Part shown: positions 23,183 to 31,662 of the stretch, in pieces
Numbering within the stretch: the first letter of the stretch is position 1
Layout of the letters: each line of letters starts with the position of its first letter
Assembly: GCA_021811865.1 (NCBI GenBank)
Contig: JAKAQB010000025.1
Coordinates: 1 to 42,078 of the forward strand
Length of the DNA stretch: 42,078 nucleotides
From: Actinomycetes bacterium
GTDB taxonomy: Bacteria; Actinomycetota; Acidimicrobiia; Acidimicrobiales; Palsa-688
Reading direction: 5' to 3'
Program-made: the position numbers and the translations under genes
Notes under the pieces: model-generated
Seen by the model: the letters and a program-made list of their open reading frames with translations, nothing else
What the model was told of the DNA's origin: nothing
The model's database searches: none

Positions 23183-24965
23183 ACCCGGTGCTCCGCTGCG
23201 CATCGCCAACTGCTCCGGCTTCTACGGCGACCGGCTGGCCGCTGCCCGCGAGATGGTGGAGGGCGGGCCGATCGACGTGTTGACCGGGGACTACCTCGCC
23301 GAGCTCACCATGATGATCCTGTGGCGGGCCCGGCGGAGGGACCCGACGGCCGGCTATGCCGTGACGTTCTTGCACCAGCTGGAGGAGGTGCTGGGCACCT
23401 GCCTCGAGCGGGGTATCAGGATCGTCGCGAATGCGGGGGGTCTCAACCCGGCAGGACTGGCAGCCGAAGTGCGGGCGTTAGCCGACCGCCTCGGCCTCAC
23501 TGCTCGGGTCGCCCACGTGGAGGGCGACGACCTGCTGGGCCGGATCGAGGAGTTGCAGGCCGCCGGCCACCTGTTCGCGCACCTCGACCGCGGTGTCCCG
23601 CTGGCCGAGGCGGGGGTGAAGCCGGTGAGCGCGAATGCCTACCTCGGCGGGTGGGGCATCGCCGAAGCACTTGCCGCTGGCGCCGACGTGGTGGTCTGCC
23701 CGCGGGTCACCGACGCCTCCCTCGTCGTGGGCCCGGCCGCCTGGCACTTCGGGTGGCGCCGCGACGACTGGGACGCTCTGGCCGGTGCTGTGGTGGCGGG
23801 CCACATCATCGAGTGCGGCCCCCAGGCCACGGGCGGCAACTACGCGTTCTTCAAGGAGATCGCCGACAGCCGCTACCCGGGGTTTCCCCTCGCCGAGGTG
23901 TACGCCGACGGCAGCTCGGTGATCACCAAGCATCCCGGCACGGGCGGCGCCGTCTCGGTGGGCACCGTGACGGCGCAGCTGCTCTACGAGATCGGCGGTC
24001 CCCGCTACGCCAACCCGGACGCGGTGGCCCGCTTCGACGCGATCCGGCTGACCCAGGAGGGAGCCGACCGAGTGGCGGTCAGCGGAGTTCGCGGCGAGCC
24101 CGCTCCGGCTGAGGTGAAGGTGTGCATCAACTACGTCGGTGGCTACCGGAACGCGATGACGTTCGTGCTCACCGGACTAGACATCGACGCCAAGGCAGCC
24201 CGCGCCGAGCAGATGCTGTTCGACCTGCTGGGCGGGCGGGACCGCTTCGACTCCGTCGACGTGCGTCTCACCCGGGCCGACCAGCCCGACGCGCCGAGCA
24301 ACGAACTGGCCAGCGCCCAGCTCCGGGTCACGGTGAAAGACACTGACCCCCACACGGTCGGCCGGGCGTTCTCCAACGCGGTCATCGAGCTTGCGCTGGC
24401 CAGTTACCCCGGGTGCTACACGACGACCCCACCGAGCGGTGAAGTCCCCTACGGGGTGTACTGGCCCACGCTCGTGCCCGCCGACGAGGTGGCGCATACC
24501 GTGGTGCTTCCTGACGGAACCCGCCGCACCATCCCGCCCACAGCGCCATCACCGGCAGCCATCGTGGAGCCGCTCCCACCGCCGATCCCCGCCGTTGCCT
24601 TCACACCCACCACACGCGTCCCGCTGGGCACGGTCATCGGCGCCCGGTCCGGTGACAAAGGTGGCAACGCCAACGTCGGGCTGTGGGCGCGCAGCGAGGC
24701 TGGCTACGGCTGGCTCGCCGCGCATCTGACCGTTGAGCGGTTTCGCCAGCTCGTGCCAGAAGCGGCCGACCTGCCGGTGCAGCGCTACGAACTGCCCAAC
24801 CTGCGGGCGTTGAACTTCGTGGTCAGCGGCCTGCTCGGCGAGGGCGTCGCCTCGTCGGTGAGGCCGGACCCTCAGGCGAAGAGCCTCGGCGAGTACATCC
24901 GGTCGCGGCTGGTCGACCTGCCTGACGCCCTTCTGCCCGACGCACCATCGGAGGTTTCCGCATGA
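23175..24965 (+). CDS. AtuA-family (DUF1446) protein
   Basis: A 596-residue protein from GTG 23175 with AAAGGAGG just upstream (GTG 23172 is an alternative). The N-terminal DUF1446 domain (about 1-440) begins LRIANCSGFYGDRLAAAREM and contains DVLTGDYLAELTMMIL, NAGGLNPAGLAAEVRALADR and HPGTGGAVSVGTVTAQLLYE. A C-terminal AtuA-like ferredoxin-fold domain includes LGTVIGARSGDKGGNANVGL. AtuA is required for acyclic terpene (citronellol/geraniol) use in Pseudomonas, but its exact reaction is unclear. Joining of both domains in one protein is seen in actinobacteria. Confidence 0.85.
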   Translation: MPEPGAPLRIANCSGFYGDRLAAAREMVEGGPIDVLTGDYLAELTMMILWRARRRDPTAGYAVTFLHQLEEVLGTCLERGIRIVANAGGLNPAGLAAEVRALADRLGLTARVAHVEGDDLLGRIEELQAAGHLFAHLDRGVPLAEAGVKPVSANAYLGGWGIAEALAAGADVVVCPRVTDASLVVGPAAWHFGWRRDDWDALAGAVVAGHIIECGPQATGGNYAFFKEIADSRYPGFPLAEVYADGSSVITKHPGTGGAVSVGTVTAQLLYEIGGPRYANPDAVARFDAIRLTQEGADRVAVSGVRGEPAPAEVKVCINYVGGYRNAMTFVLTGLDIDAKAARAEQMLFDLLGGRDRFDSVDVRLTRADQPDAPSNELASAQLRVTVKDTDPHTVGRAFSNAVIELALASYPGCYTTTPPSGEVPYGVYWPTLVPADEVAHTVVLPDGTRRTIPPTAPSPAAIVEPLPPPIPAVAFTPTTRVPLGTVIGARSGDKGGNANVGLWARSEAGYGWLAAHLTVERFRQLVPEAADLPVQRYELPNLRALNFVVSGLLGEGVASSVRPDPQAKSLGEYIRSRLVDLPDALLPDAPSEVSA

Positions 24966-26593
24966 CCATCGCCCGCACCCCTCGTACCCTGCCGGCCGAC
25001 GACGTCGACCGATCAGCAAACTTGATCCGGCGGATCAACGTCGGCGACACCCTGACGCGCACGGCAGCACGCGTGCCGTCGCTGCTCGCTGTCGTCGATG
25101 GCACGCGCCGGGTGGACTACCGGACGCTGAACGACCAGGTGAACCGGCTCTCGAACGCGCTCGCAGGGTCCGGCTACCGCCGTGGCGACGCTCTCGCGCT
25201 CGTGAGCGGCAACAGCCTCGAGTTCCTGCTCACCTACTACGCGTGCGCCAAGCTCGGCGTCGTCTGCGTGCCGATCAACCTCGGGTGGCGCCCGACCGAG
25301 ATCGCGTATGTGCTCCGGCACTCGCAGGCCCGGGGCGTTGTGGTGGAAGCCCAGTTCGTCGCCACCCTCGCTGCGGCGCTCGCCGAGGCCCCCGCGGTGC
25401 GGGACATCATCGTGGCGCCCGGCACCGGAGCTGGCGCGGAGCCGTCCCTGCCCGACCGCCGCTGGTGTGCCATAGAGCAACTCTGCGCGGAGGGGACGGG
25501 CACCGAACCCGACGCGTACGTCGACGACCGAGACCCCGTCAGCTACCTCTACACGAGCGGCACCACCTCGGCCCCCAAGGGGGTGGCGAGTAGTCACGCC
25601 GCCGTGTACGTGGAGTCACTCACCGCCGCTCTGGAGTTCCGCTTCACCGCCGCGGACCGCACCGCTGCGGTGATGCCCCTGTTCCACACGGCCGAGCTCA
25701 ATGGCGTCGTCACCGGGCTCGTGATCGTCGGTGGCACTGTCGTGCTCATGCGAGCCTTCGACCCCGCTGCCCTGCTCGAGCTCATCGAGAGCGAGCACAT
25801 CACCCACATCTTCGGCCTGCCGATGATGTACCGGGCCATGCTCGACCACCCCGACGTGGCCCGGCGTGACCTGTCGAGCCTGCGGCGGGCCATGTACGCC
25901 ATGGCGCCCATGCCCGACGCCGACCTGCGCCGAGCGATCGAAGTGTTCGGATGCGAGTTCTGCCTCGGGTTCGGTCAGACGGAGATGGCCCCATTGACCT
26001 CTGTCTTCCAGCCCGAGCACCAGCTGACCCACACCGGCTCGGTCGGAACGCCGGTCTTCAACGTGCAGGTGGGCGTCATGGACGACAACGGTGCCCTGCT
26101 GCCGCCGGAACGCAGCGGGGAGATCGTCTACCGAGGCCCGCACGCGATGCAGGGCTACCTGCACGACCCGGAGGCGACCGCCGAGGCCTTCGCCCACGGC
26201 TGGTTCCATTCCGGCGACGTGGGCCATTTCGACGGCGACGGCGTGCTGTGGTTCGAGGACCGCAAGAAGGATGTCATCAAGACGGGCGGAGAGAACGTTG
26301 CTTCCATCGAGGTGGAGAGGGTCCTGTACGAGACCGAGCCCCGCATCCAGGAGGTCGTCGTCGTCGGCCTTCCCCACCCGCGGTGGGGCGAAGCGATCAC
26401 GGCCGTGGTGGTCCCCCGTCCCGGGCAGGCCCTCACCGAGGCTGAGGTGCTGGGCGCGGCCCGCCAGCAGTTGGCTGGCTTCAAAGTGCCGAAGGCCGTC
26501 ATCGTCACAGACGACCTGCCCCGGACGTCGACTGGCAAGGTGCAAAAGAACGTGCTGCGCGAGCGCTTCCACGACTGGTTCGATGCTCCCTGA
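24962..26593 (+). CDS. Acyl-CoA ligase (AMP-binding, fatty-acid/terpenoid-acid type)
   Basis: A 543-residue adenylating enzyme that activates a carboxylic acid to its CoA thioester. The nucleotide motif is YLYTSGTTSAPKG (about 185). GFGQTEMAPL and WFHSGDVGHFD follow. The hinge is FEDRKKDVIKTGGENVASIE, and the C-terminal catalytic Lys is in TSTGKVQKNVL. It overlaps the AtuA gene by ATGA, so it is coupled to it. Likely substrates are the acids that feed the carboxylase in this operon. Confidence 0.92.
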   Translation: MTIARTPRTLPADDVDRSANLIRRINVGDTLTRTAARVPSLLAVVDGTRRVDYRTLNDQVNRLSNALAGSGYRRGDALALVSGNSLEFLLTYYACAKLGVVCVPINLGWRPTEIAYVLRHSQARGVVVEAQFVATLAAALAEAPAVRDIIVAPGTGAGAEPSLPDRRWCAIEQLCAEGTGTEPDAYVDDRDPVSYLYTSGTTSAPKGVASSHAAVYVESLTAALEFRFTAADRTAAVMPLFHTAELNGVVTGLVIVGGTVVLMRAFDPAALLELIESEHITHIFGLPMMYRAMLDHPDVARRDLSSLRRAMYAMAPMPDADLRRAIEVFGCEFCLGFGQTEMAPLTSVFQPEHQLTHTGSVGTPVFNVQVGVMDDNGALLPPERSGEIVYRGPHAMQGYLHDPEATAEAFAHGWFHSGDVGHFDGDGVLWFEDRKKDVIKTGGENVASIEVERVLYETEPRIQEVVVVGLPHPRWGEAITAVVVPRPGQALTEAEVLGAARQQLAGFKVPKAVIVTDDLPRTSTGKVQKNVLRERFHDWFDAP

Positions 26594-26610
26594 CCGCCAC
26601 GAACCCCCGG

Positions 26611-27765
26611 TCAGTAGGACTTGGGCAGTCCGAGCGAGTGCTGAGCCACGAAGTTGAGGATCATTTCGCGGCTTACAGGGGCGATGCGCAGCAGGCGCGC
26701 TGTGCCCCACATGGTCGCGAGGCCGTACTCGCTGGCCATGCCGTTGCCTCCGTGTGTCTGGATGGCCTGGTCGAGGCAGGCGATGGCGGCCTCTGCCGCG
26801 GCATACTTGGCCATGTTGGCGGCCTCGCCGGCATCGAGCCCCTCGTCGTAGAGCCAGGCTGCCTTCTGGGTGAGCAGCCGGGCTGCCTCGGCCTCTATCA
26901 GCGTCTTGGCCAGCGGGTGGGAGAGGCCCTGATGGGTCCCGATCGGAGCGTTCCACACGCGGCGTTCGTTGGCATAGGTCGCGGCCTTGCCGAGCGCGTA
27001 GCGGGCGATTCCGTTGGAGATCGCCGCGCCGAGGATCCGCTCCGGGTTGAGCCCGAAGAAGACCTGCTGCAGCCCCGCGTGCTCGGTGCCGATGAGGTTG
27101 TCGGACGGCACCTCCACACCGTCGAAGAAGAGGGTGTACTGCTTCTCGGGTGCCACGATCTCTACCGGGATGACGGTTCGCTCTAGACCGGGAGCGTCGG
27201 TCGGAACGACCAGGAGCGACAGCCTGCCCCTGCCAGTCACCTCGTCGACGCCGGTACGGGCGACCACCAGGATGGCCTCGGCCTCGTCCACGCCTGAGAT
27301 GTAGTACTTCGTGCCCCGGAGGCGGTAGACGTCGCCGTCGCGGCTGGCCACGGTCGAAAGGTGGTGCGAGTTGGAGCCAGCGTCCGGCTCGGTGATGGCG
27401 AACGCCATCTTCAGTTCGCCGGTCGCCATCCGTGGCAGCCAGCGCTGTTTCTGGTCCTCCGTGCCGAACCGGACGATGATGCTGGCGCAGATGGCCGGCG
27501 ACACCACGATGAGCAACAGCGGGCAGCCGGCCGCCGCCAGCTCCTCGGCCACGATGGCTAGTTCGCTGATCCCCTTGCCGCCGCCGCCGTGTCCCTCAGG
27601 GATGTTCACCCCCAGGTAACCGTTGCGCCCAACCTCGTTCCACAGCTCGGTCGACCGCTCGCCGGCTCGCGCCTTGGCGACGAAGTACTCGTGCCCAAAC
27701 CCGCTCGCTATCTTCGCTACGGACTGGCGCAGCATCGCCTGCTCAGGCGACTCGATGAAGTCCAT
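26611..27765 (-). CDS. Acyl-CoA dehydrogenase
   Basis: A 384-residue flavoenzyme that makes the alpha,beta double bond in an acyl-CoA. The start is ATG 27765 with GGAGGG five bases upstream. Family signatures are MAFAITEPDAGSNSHHLSTV near 120-140 (FAD contact), YYISGVDEAEAILVVARTGV, and QTHGGNGMASEYGLATMWGT near the C-terminus. The segment APVSREMILNFVAQHSLGL carries the Glu most likely to be the base. It is convergent with the ligase operon and probably belongs to the same pathway, for example as a citronellyl- or isovaleryl-CoA dehydrogenase. Confidence 0.9.
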   Translation of the reverse strand: MDFIESPEQAMLRQSVAKIASGFGHEYFVAKARAGERSTELWNEVGRNGYLGVNIPEGHGGGGKGISELAIVAEELAAAGCPLLLIVVSPAICASIIVRFGTEDQKQRWLPRMATGELKMAFAITEPDAGSNSHHLSTVASRDGDVYRLRGTKYYISGVDEAEAILVVARTGVDEVTGRGRLSLLVVPTDAPGLERTVIPVEIVAPEKQYTLFFDGVEVPSDNLIGTEHAGLQQVFFGLNPERILGAAISNGIARYALGKAATYANERRVWNAPIGTHQGLSHPLAKTLIEAEAARLLTQKAAWLYDEGLDAGEAANMAKYAAAEAAIACLDQAIQTHGGNGMASEYGLATMWGTARLLRIAPVSREMILNFVAQHSLGLPKSY

Positions 27766-27924
27766 GAAGTCCCTCCACCCGCTTGCCGGCTCGTGTGAAC
27801 GGAGGCTAACAGCCGGCAGCTGCCCGGCAACAGCGCTGCGGGCGGGCGCGCTGATGAGGGTCGGCTCAGCAGGCCGGGTCGAGCAGCACGCGTTGCGCGC
27901 CGTGGACCAGCGAGTCGCGACCTG
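27766..27924. other. Gap between acyl-CoA dehydrogenase and add genes
   Basis: A GC-rich inverted repeat GCCGG-N7-CCGGC (27812-27828) may end the add transcript or act as an operator for the dehydrogenase gene. A TTAGCCT segment near 27805 could serve as its -10. Nothing else is seen. Confidence 0.35.
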
Positions 27925-29007
27925 CTAGACCTCGCGCAGGGCAGCGAACCCCGGTTTGATCACCCCGTCGATGAGCGCCAGCCGGTCGTCGAACGGCCAG
28001 AATGCGCTCTTCATTGCGTTGATCGTCAACCATTCGATGTCCGCCCACCGCCAGCCGAACGTGGCGCTGCAGCGGGCCAGCTCCGACGACAGCGTCACGC
28101 CGCTCATGAGCCGGTTGTCGGTGTTGACCGTCACCCGGAACCGCAGCCGGCGGAGCAGGCCGATCGGGTGCTCGGGAAGTGAGGCGACCACCCCGGTGTG
28201 GACGTTGGACGTCGGGCACACCTCGAGGGGGATGCGCAGGTCGCGCACGTAGCTCGCCAGCGAACCGAGCTTCACCGACCCGTCCGGGTCGACGGTGATG
28301 TCGTCGGTGATCCGCACCCCGTGGCCGAGGCGCTCGGCGTTGCACCACTGCAGCGCCTCCCAGATGGATGGCAGGCCAAAGGCCTCGCCGGCGTGGAGCG
28401 TGGCGTGGAAGTTGGCCCGTTGCACGAGCTGGAAGGCGTCGAGGTGCTGGGTGGGGGGGTAACCCGCCTCGGGGCCGGCGACGTCGAAGCCGCACACCTC
28501 CCGGTCTCGGTACCGCACGGCCAACTCGGCGATCTGCAGCGACCGGGCAGCCTGGCGCATGGCGGTGAGCAGGGTGCGCACCACGATCGGCCGGCCCGCC
28601 TCCCTCGCCTCGCGCGTCCCAGTCGCGAAGCCGTCGAGCACCGCCTCGACCACCTCCTCCAGACCCAGGCCGCCCTCGGTGTGCAGCTCGGGGGCAAAGC
28701 GCACCTCGGCGTAGACCACCCCGTCGGCAGCGAGGTCGAGGGCGCACTCCCGCGCGACCCGCCGTAGCGCCGGCTCCGTCTGCATGACCGCGACGGTGTG
28801 GGCGAAGCCCTCGAGGTATCGGACGAGGTCCCGCTTGGGTGTCTCCGCCACGAACCACCGGGCCAGCTCGTCGGGATCGGTCGTCGGCAGCCCGCCGTAG
28901 CCGACCTCCGACGCGAGCTCGACGACCGTCGCCGGTCTCAGCCCGCCGTCGAGGTGGTCGTGGAGCAGCACCTTGGGGGCGACGAGGATCTCCTCGGGCG
29001 AGGGCAT
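27925..29007 (-). CDS. add: Adenosine deaminase
   Basis: A 360-residue zinc enzyme that converts adenosine and deoxyadenosine to inosine forms. The zinc ligands are His16 and His18 in [10 protein letters not shown], the His in [13 protein letters not shown], and the Asp in [11 protein letters not shown]. The catalytic Glu is in HAGEA, and GHGVRI and [11 protein letters not shown] are also typical. It starts nine bases after deoA, so the order on the minus strand is cdd-deoA-add, as in mycobacteria. Confidence 0.95.
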   Translation of the reverse strand: MPSPEEILVAPKVLLHDHLDGGLRPATVVELASEVGYGGLPTTDPDELARWFVAETPKRDLVRYLEGFAHTVAVMQTEPALRRVARECALDLAADGVVYAEVRFAPELHTEGGLGLEEVVEAVLDGFATGTREAREAGRPIVVRTLLTAMRQAARSLQIAELAVRYRDREVCGFDVAGPEAGYPPTQHLDAFQLVQRANFHATLHAGEAFGLPSIWEALQWCNAERLGHGVRITDDITVDPDGSVKLGSLASYVRDLRIPLEVCPTSNVHTGVVASLPEHPIGLLRRLRFRVTVNTDNRLMSGVTLSSELARCSATFGWRWADIEWLTINAMKSAFWPFDDRLALIDGVIKPGFAALREV

Positions 29008-29015
29008 GCGAGAGG

Positions 29016-30299
29016 CTACGTGATGCGCTCGAGCAGCAGTGGGGCCGCGGCGGGGGCCTCGTCACCGATCTCGACCCCGCCGGCCAGGGCCGCCCGCGCC
29101 CGGTCGGCCCGGGAGGCCTCGGAGCTGTGCAGCTCGAGTAGGACGTCGCCGGCGGCGACGGCGTCACCCGGCTTGGCGAGGCACACGATGCCGGCGGCGG
29201 GGTCCACGCCGTCCCCCTTGCGGGCCCGCCCGGCGCCGAGGCGCCACGCCGCCACGCCGACCGCCCGGGCGTCGAGGCGCCGCAGCACGCCGGAGCGCTC
29301 GGCGACGACAGCCTCGACGTGCGACGGGCGGGGCAGCGCGGCAGATGGGTCCCCGCCCTGGGCGGCGACCATCCGCTCCCACGTGGCGAGGGCGCGCCCG
29401 TCGGCGAGGGCGGCCGCCGGGTCGGCGGTGCCGAGGCCGGCGGCGTCGAGCATCTCCTGCGCCAGTGCCAGGGTCACGGCACGGAGGTCGTCGGGACCGC
29501 CGCCGCGGAGGACAGCGACGGACTCCTCCACCTCGACGGCGTTGCCGACCGCCCGGCCGAGGGGCACGTCCATGGCGGTGAGGAGCGCTCGGGTCGCGAC
29601 GCCGTGGTCCCGGCCGAGCCCGACCATGGTGGACGCCAGCTCCCGGGCCCGCGCCGCGTCCTGCATGAACGCCCCGCTTCCCACCTTCACGTCGAGCACC
29701 AGCGCGGCCGTGCCCTCGGCGATCTTCTTGGACATGATCGACGCCGAGATGAGCGGGATGGACTCGACGGTGGCGGTGACGTCGCGCAGGGCGTAGAGCT
29801 TGCGGTCGGCGGGGGCGAGGCCGGCGCCGGCGGCGCAGATGACGCACCCGACTTCCTCCAGCTGGGCGAGCATCTCCCCGGTGGACAGCTCGGCGCGCCA
29901 GCCGGGGATCGCCTCCATCTTGTCGAGGGTGCCGCCGGTGTGGCCGAGCCCCCGCCCCGACAGCTGCGGCACGGCGGCGCCGCAGGCGGCCACGAGCGGG
30001 GCCGCCACGAGCGAGACCTTGTCGCCCACGCCGCCGGTGGAGTGCTTGTCGACGGTGGGCCGGGAGAGATCCGAGAGATCTAGCCGCTCACCCGAGGCGA
30101 TCATCGCTGCCGTCCACCGAGACAGCTCCGCCGGTGACAGGCCCCGCCAGAACACGGCCATCAGCAGGGCGGCGGCCTGCTCGTCGGGCACCTCGCCGGC
30201 GGCGTAGGCGGCGATGACCCAGTCGATCTCGGCGTCGCCGAGCCGCCCGCCGTCCCGCTTGGTGCGGATGACGTCGACGGTGTCAAACGCTGCGGTCAC
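29016..30299 (-). CDS. deoA: Thymidine/pyrimidine-nucleoside phosphorylase
   Basis: A 427-residue enzyme that releases thymine or uracil and (deoxy)ribose-1-phosphate. I chose GTG 30299 ([17 protein letters not shown]), because the frame open further upstream is only the shadow of cdd. Key motifs are [20 protein letters not shown] (phosphate loop), [20 protein letters not shown] and [20 protein letters not shown]. The C-terminal PYNP domain ends with [15 protein letters not shown]. It overlaps the end of cdd by 17 bases. Confidence 0.95.
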   Translation of the reverse strand: MTAAFDTVDVIRTKRDGGRLGDAEIDWVIAAYAAGEVPDEQAAALLMAVFWRGLSPAELSRWTAAMIASGERLDLSDLSRPTVDKHSTGGVGDKVSLVAAPLVAACGAAVPQLSGRGLGHTGGTLDKMEAIPGWRAELSTGEMLAQLEEVGCVICAAGAGLAPADRKLYALRDVTATVESIPLISASIMSKKIAEGTAALVLDVKVGSGAFMQDAARARELASTMVGLGRDHGVATRALLTAMDVPLGRAVGNAVEVEESVAVLRGGGPDDLRAVTLALAQEMLDAAGLGTADPAAALADGRALATWERMVAAQGGDPSAALPRPSHVEAVVAERSGVLRRLDARAVGVAAWRLGAGRARKGDGVDPAAGIVCLAKPGDAVAAGDVLLELHSSEASRADRARAALAGGVEIGDEAPAAAPLLLERIT

Positions 30300-30696
30300 G
30301 GCGGGCCTCCAGCTCAGCGCCGCCAAAGGCCCCGGGCAGCAGCTCCCCGAGCCGTCGCGGCGGGGCCGACGTGCCGGCGTCGACGAGGAGCTCCGGCCCG
30401 CCGTGCTCGACCAGCAGCTGGCGGCACCGGCCGCAGGGGGCGAGGGGCTGGCCGTCGCCGGCGACGACGCTGACGGCGACGAGCCGCCCGGCGCCGGCGG
30501 CGGCCAGCGCTGAGACGAGGCCGCACTCGGCGCAGAGGGTGAGGCCGTACGAGGCGTTCTCGACGTTGCAGCCGGCGACGACGGCGCCCCCGTCGGTGAG
30601 GCCGGCGGCACCGACGCGGAGCGCCGAGTAGGGGGCGTAGGCCCGGGTGGCGACCTCGGTCGCGGCGGCTCGCAGCTCGGCCCAGTCGATGCCCAC
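30283..30696 (-). CDS. cdd: Cytidine deaminase
   Basis: A 137-residue enzyme of the small tetrameric type that converts cytidine and deoxycytidine to the uridine forms. The start is GTG 30696, with a -10 box (TAGAGT) 8 bases upstream and no ribosome site, so it is probably leaderless. Zinc and catalytic residues are Cys55 and Glu57 in GLTLCAECGL, and Cys88 and Cys91 in APCGRCRQLL. NVENASYG is the substrate loop. It leads the cdd-deoA-add operon. Confidence 0.95.
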   Translation of the reverse strand: MGIDWAELRAAATEVATRAYAPYSALRVGAAGLTDGGAVVAGCNVENASYGLTLCAECGLVSALAAAGAGRLVAVSVVAGDGQPLAPCGRCRQLLVEHGGPELLVDAGTSAPPRRLGELLPGAFGGAELEARRDRSV

Positions 30697-30721
30697 GGCC
30701 GGACACTCTATTGTCGGGCGG
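30697..30721. promoter_or_regulatory. Bidirectional leaderless promoter, cdd / sugar kinase
   Basis: The 25-base gap holds two -10 boxes that share their first TA. TATTGT (30709-30714) reads right and ends 7 bases before GTG 30722. TAGAGT (30710-30705) reads left and ends 8 bases before GTG 30696. The core is ACTCTATTGT. No ribosome sites are present on either side. Confidence 0.65.
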
Positions 30722-31549
30722 GTGCCGCCGGTCCTGGTGGTCGTCGGCGACGTGATGACCGACGTCGTGGCCCGCCTGCACGGCGGTTTGGTCGCCGGCG
30801 GGGACACGCCGGCGGACGTGGTGGTCCGCCCGGGCGGGTCGGCGGCGAACCTGGCGGTGGCCGCCGCGGCGGCGGGGGTCGAAGCGCACCTGTTCGCCTG
30901 CGTCGGCGACGACACCGCTGGGAAAGGCGCCGCCGTGGCGCTGCGCTCGGCCGGCGTCCGCATCCACCTCGGACGCGGGGAGGGCCCGACCGGGTCGGTC
31001 GTCGCCCTGGTCCACGAGGACGGCGGCCGCACGATGGTGAGCGACCGGGGTGCCAACCGGGAGCTGCGCCTGCCGGGCGCACTGGCCGGCGACCACCTCC
31101 ACGTGTCGGGCTACGTGCTCGTCGACGCCGCCACCCGCGACGTCGGGCTGGCCGCCCTGCGGCGGGCGGCGTCCGCCGGGATGTCCACGTCGGTCGACGC
31201 TTCCCCGGGGGTGGAGGAGTGGCTCCCCGAGGCCGACTGGTGCTGCCTGAACCTGGAGGAGGCCCGGGCGCTGGCCGCCGGGCGGGAGCCCGACACCCTC
31301 CTCGACCGCTTCGCGGCGGTCGCCGTCACCCTCGGGCCGGGCGGGGCGCTGCTGGCCGAGCGGGGTCGGCCCCCGCTGCGCCGCGCCGCTCTCCCCGCAC
31401 GCGTCATCGACACGACCGGGGCGGGCGACGCCTTCGCCGGCACCTGGGTCGCCCGCCGCCTCGCCGGTGACGGCGCGGAGGCGGCCGTGGACGCTGCGCT
31501 GGCCGCCGCCGCGCGGGTCGTGGAGGTGGTGGGTGCCGGCTGGCCTTAG
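30722..31549 (+). CDS. PfkB-family sugar/nucleoside kinase, candidate pseudouridine kinase
   Basis: A 275-residue ribokinase-fold kinase from GTG 30722. It has the N-terminal PfkB signature region VVVRPGGSAANLAVAAAAAG and the C-terminal one, VIDTTGAGDAFAGTWVARRL, with catalytic base Asp236. PfkB kinases phosphorylate sugars or nucleosides. Its placement opposite cdd, with psuG nearby and no other PfkB gene in the window, makes pseudouridine kinase (PsuK) a good guess. Ribokinase or an adenosine-type nucleoside kinase remain possible. It is shorter than most ribokinases. Confidence 0.85.
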   Translation: MPPVLVVVGDVMTDVVARLHGGLVAGGDTPADVVVRPGGSAANLAVAAAAAGVEAHLFACVGDDTAGKGAAVALRSAGVRIHLGRGEGPTGSVVALVHEDGGRTMVSDRGANRELRLPGALAGDHLHVSGYVLVDAATRDVGLAALRRAASAGMSTSVDASPGVEEWLPEADWCCLNLEEARALAAGREPDTLLDRFAAVAVTLGPGGALLAERGRPPLRRAALPARVIDTTGAGDAFAGTWVARRLAGDGAEAAVDAALAAAARVVEVVGAGWP

Positions 31550-31574
31550 TCACCTTGTGGCGCCGTGGTAGCCT

Positions 31575-31635
31575 GTGATCAGGGATCACTCTCAGGCGCG
31601 CCGGGAAGACTGGTCGGCAGAAGAGGTCGACCAGT
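31575..31635 (+). promoter_or_regulatory. Leader region of the DUF2254 gene
   Basis: A possible -10 box TAGCCT (31569-31574) is followed by the inverted repeat GTGATC-AGG-GATCAC (31575-31589) at the expected transcription start. Further on, ACTGGTC (31609-31615) can pair with GACCAGT (31629-31635) across a 13-base loop. They may be an operator and an RNA hairpin. No known riboswitch class was recognised. Confidence 0.4.
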
Positions 31636-31662
31636 GACTGCTTGCAGCTATCGGGCGCAGGT

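Noticed and set aside
30300..30611. A 104-residue N-terminal extension of deoA
   Set aside because: This stretch is the cdd gene read in another frame and is low-complexity Ser/Pro/Ala. GTG 30299 gives the normal deoA length.
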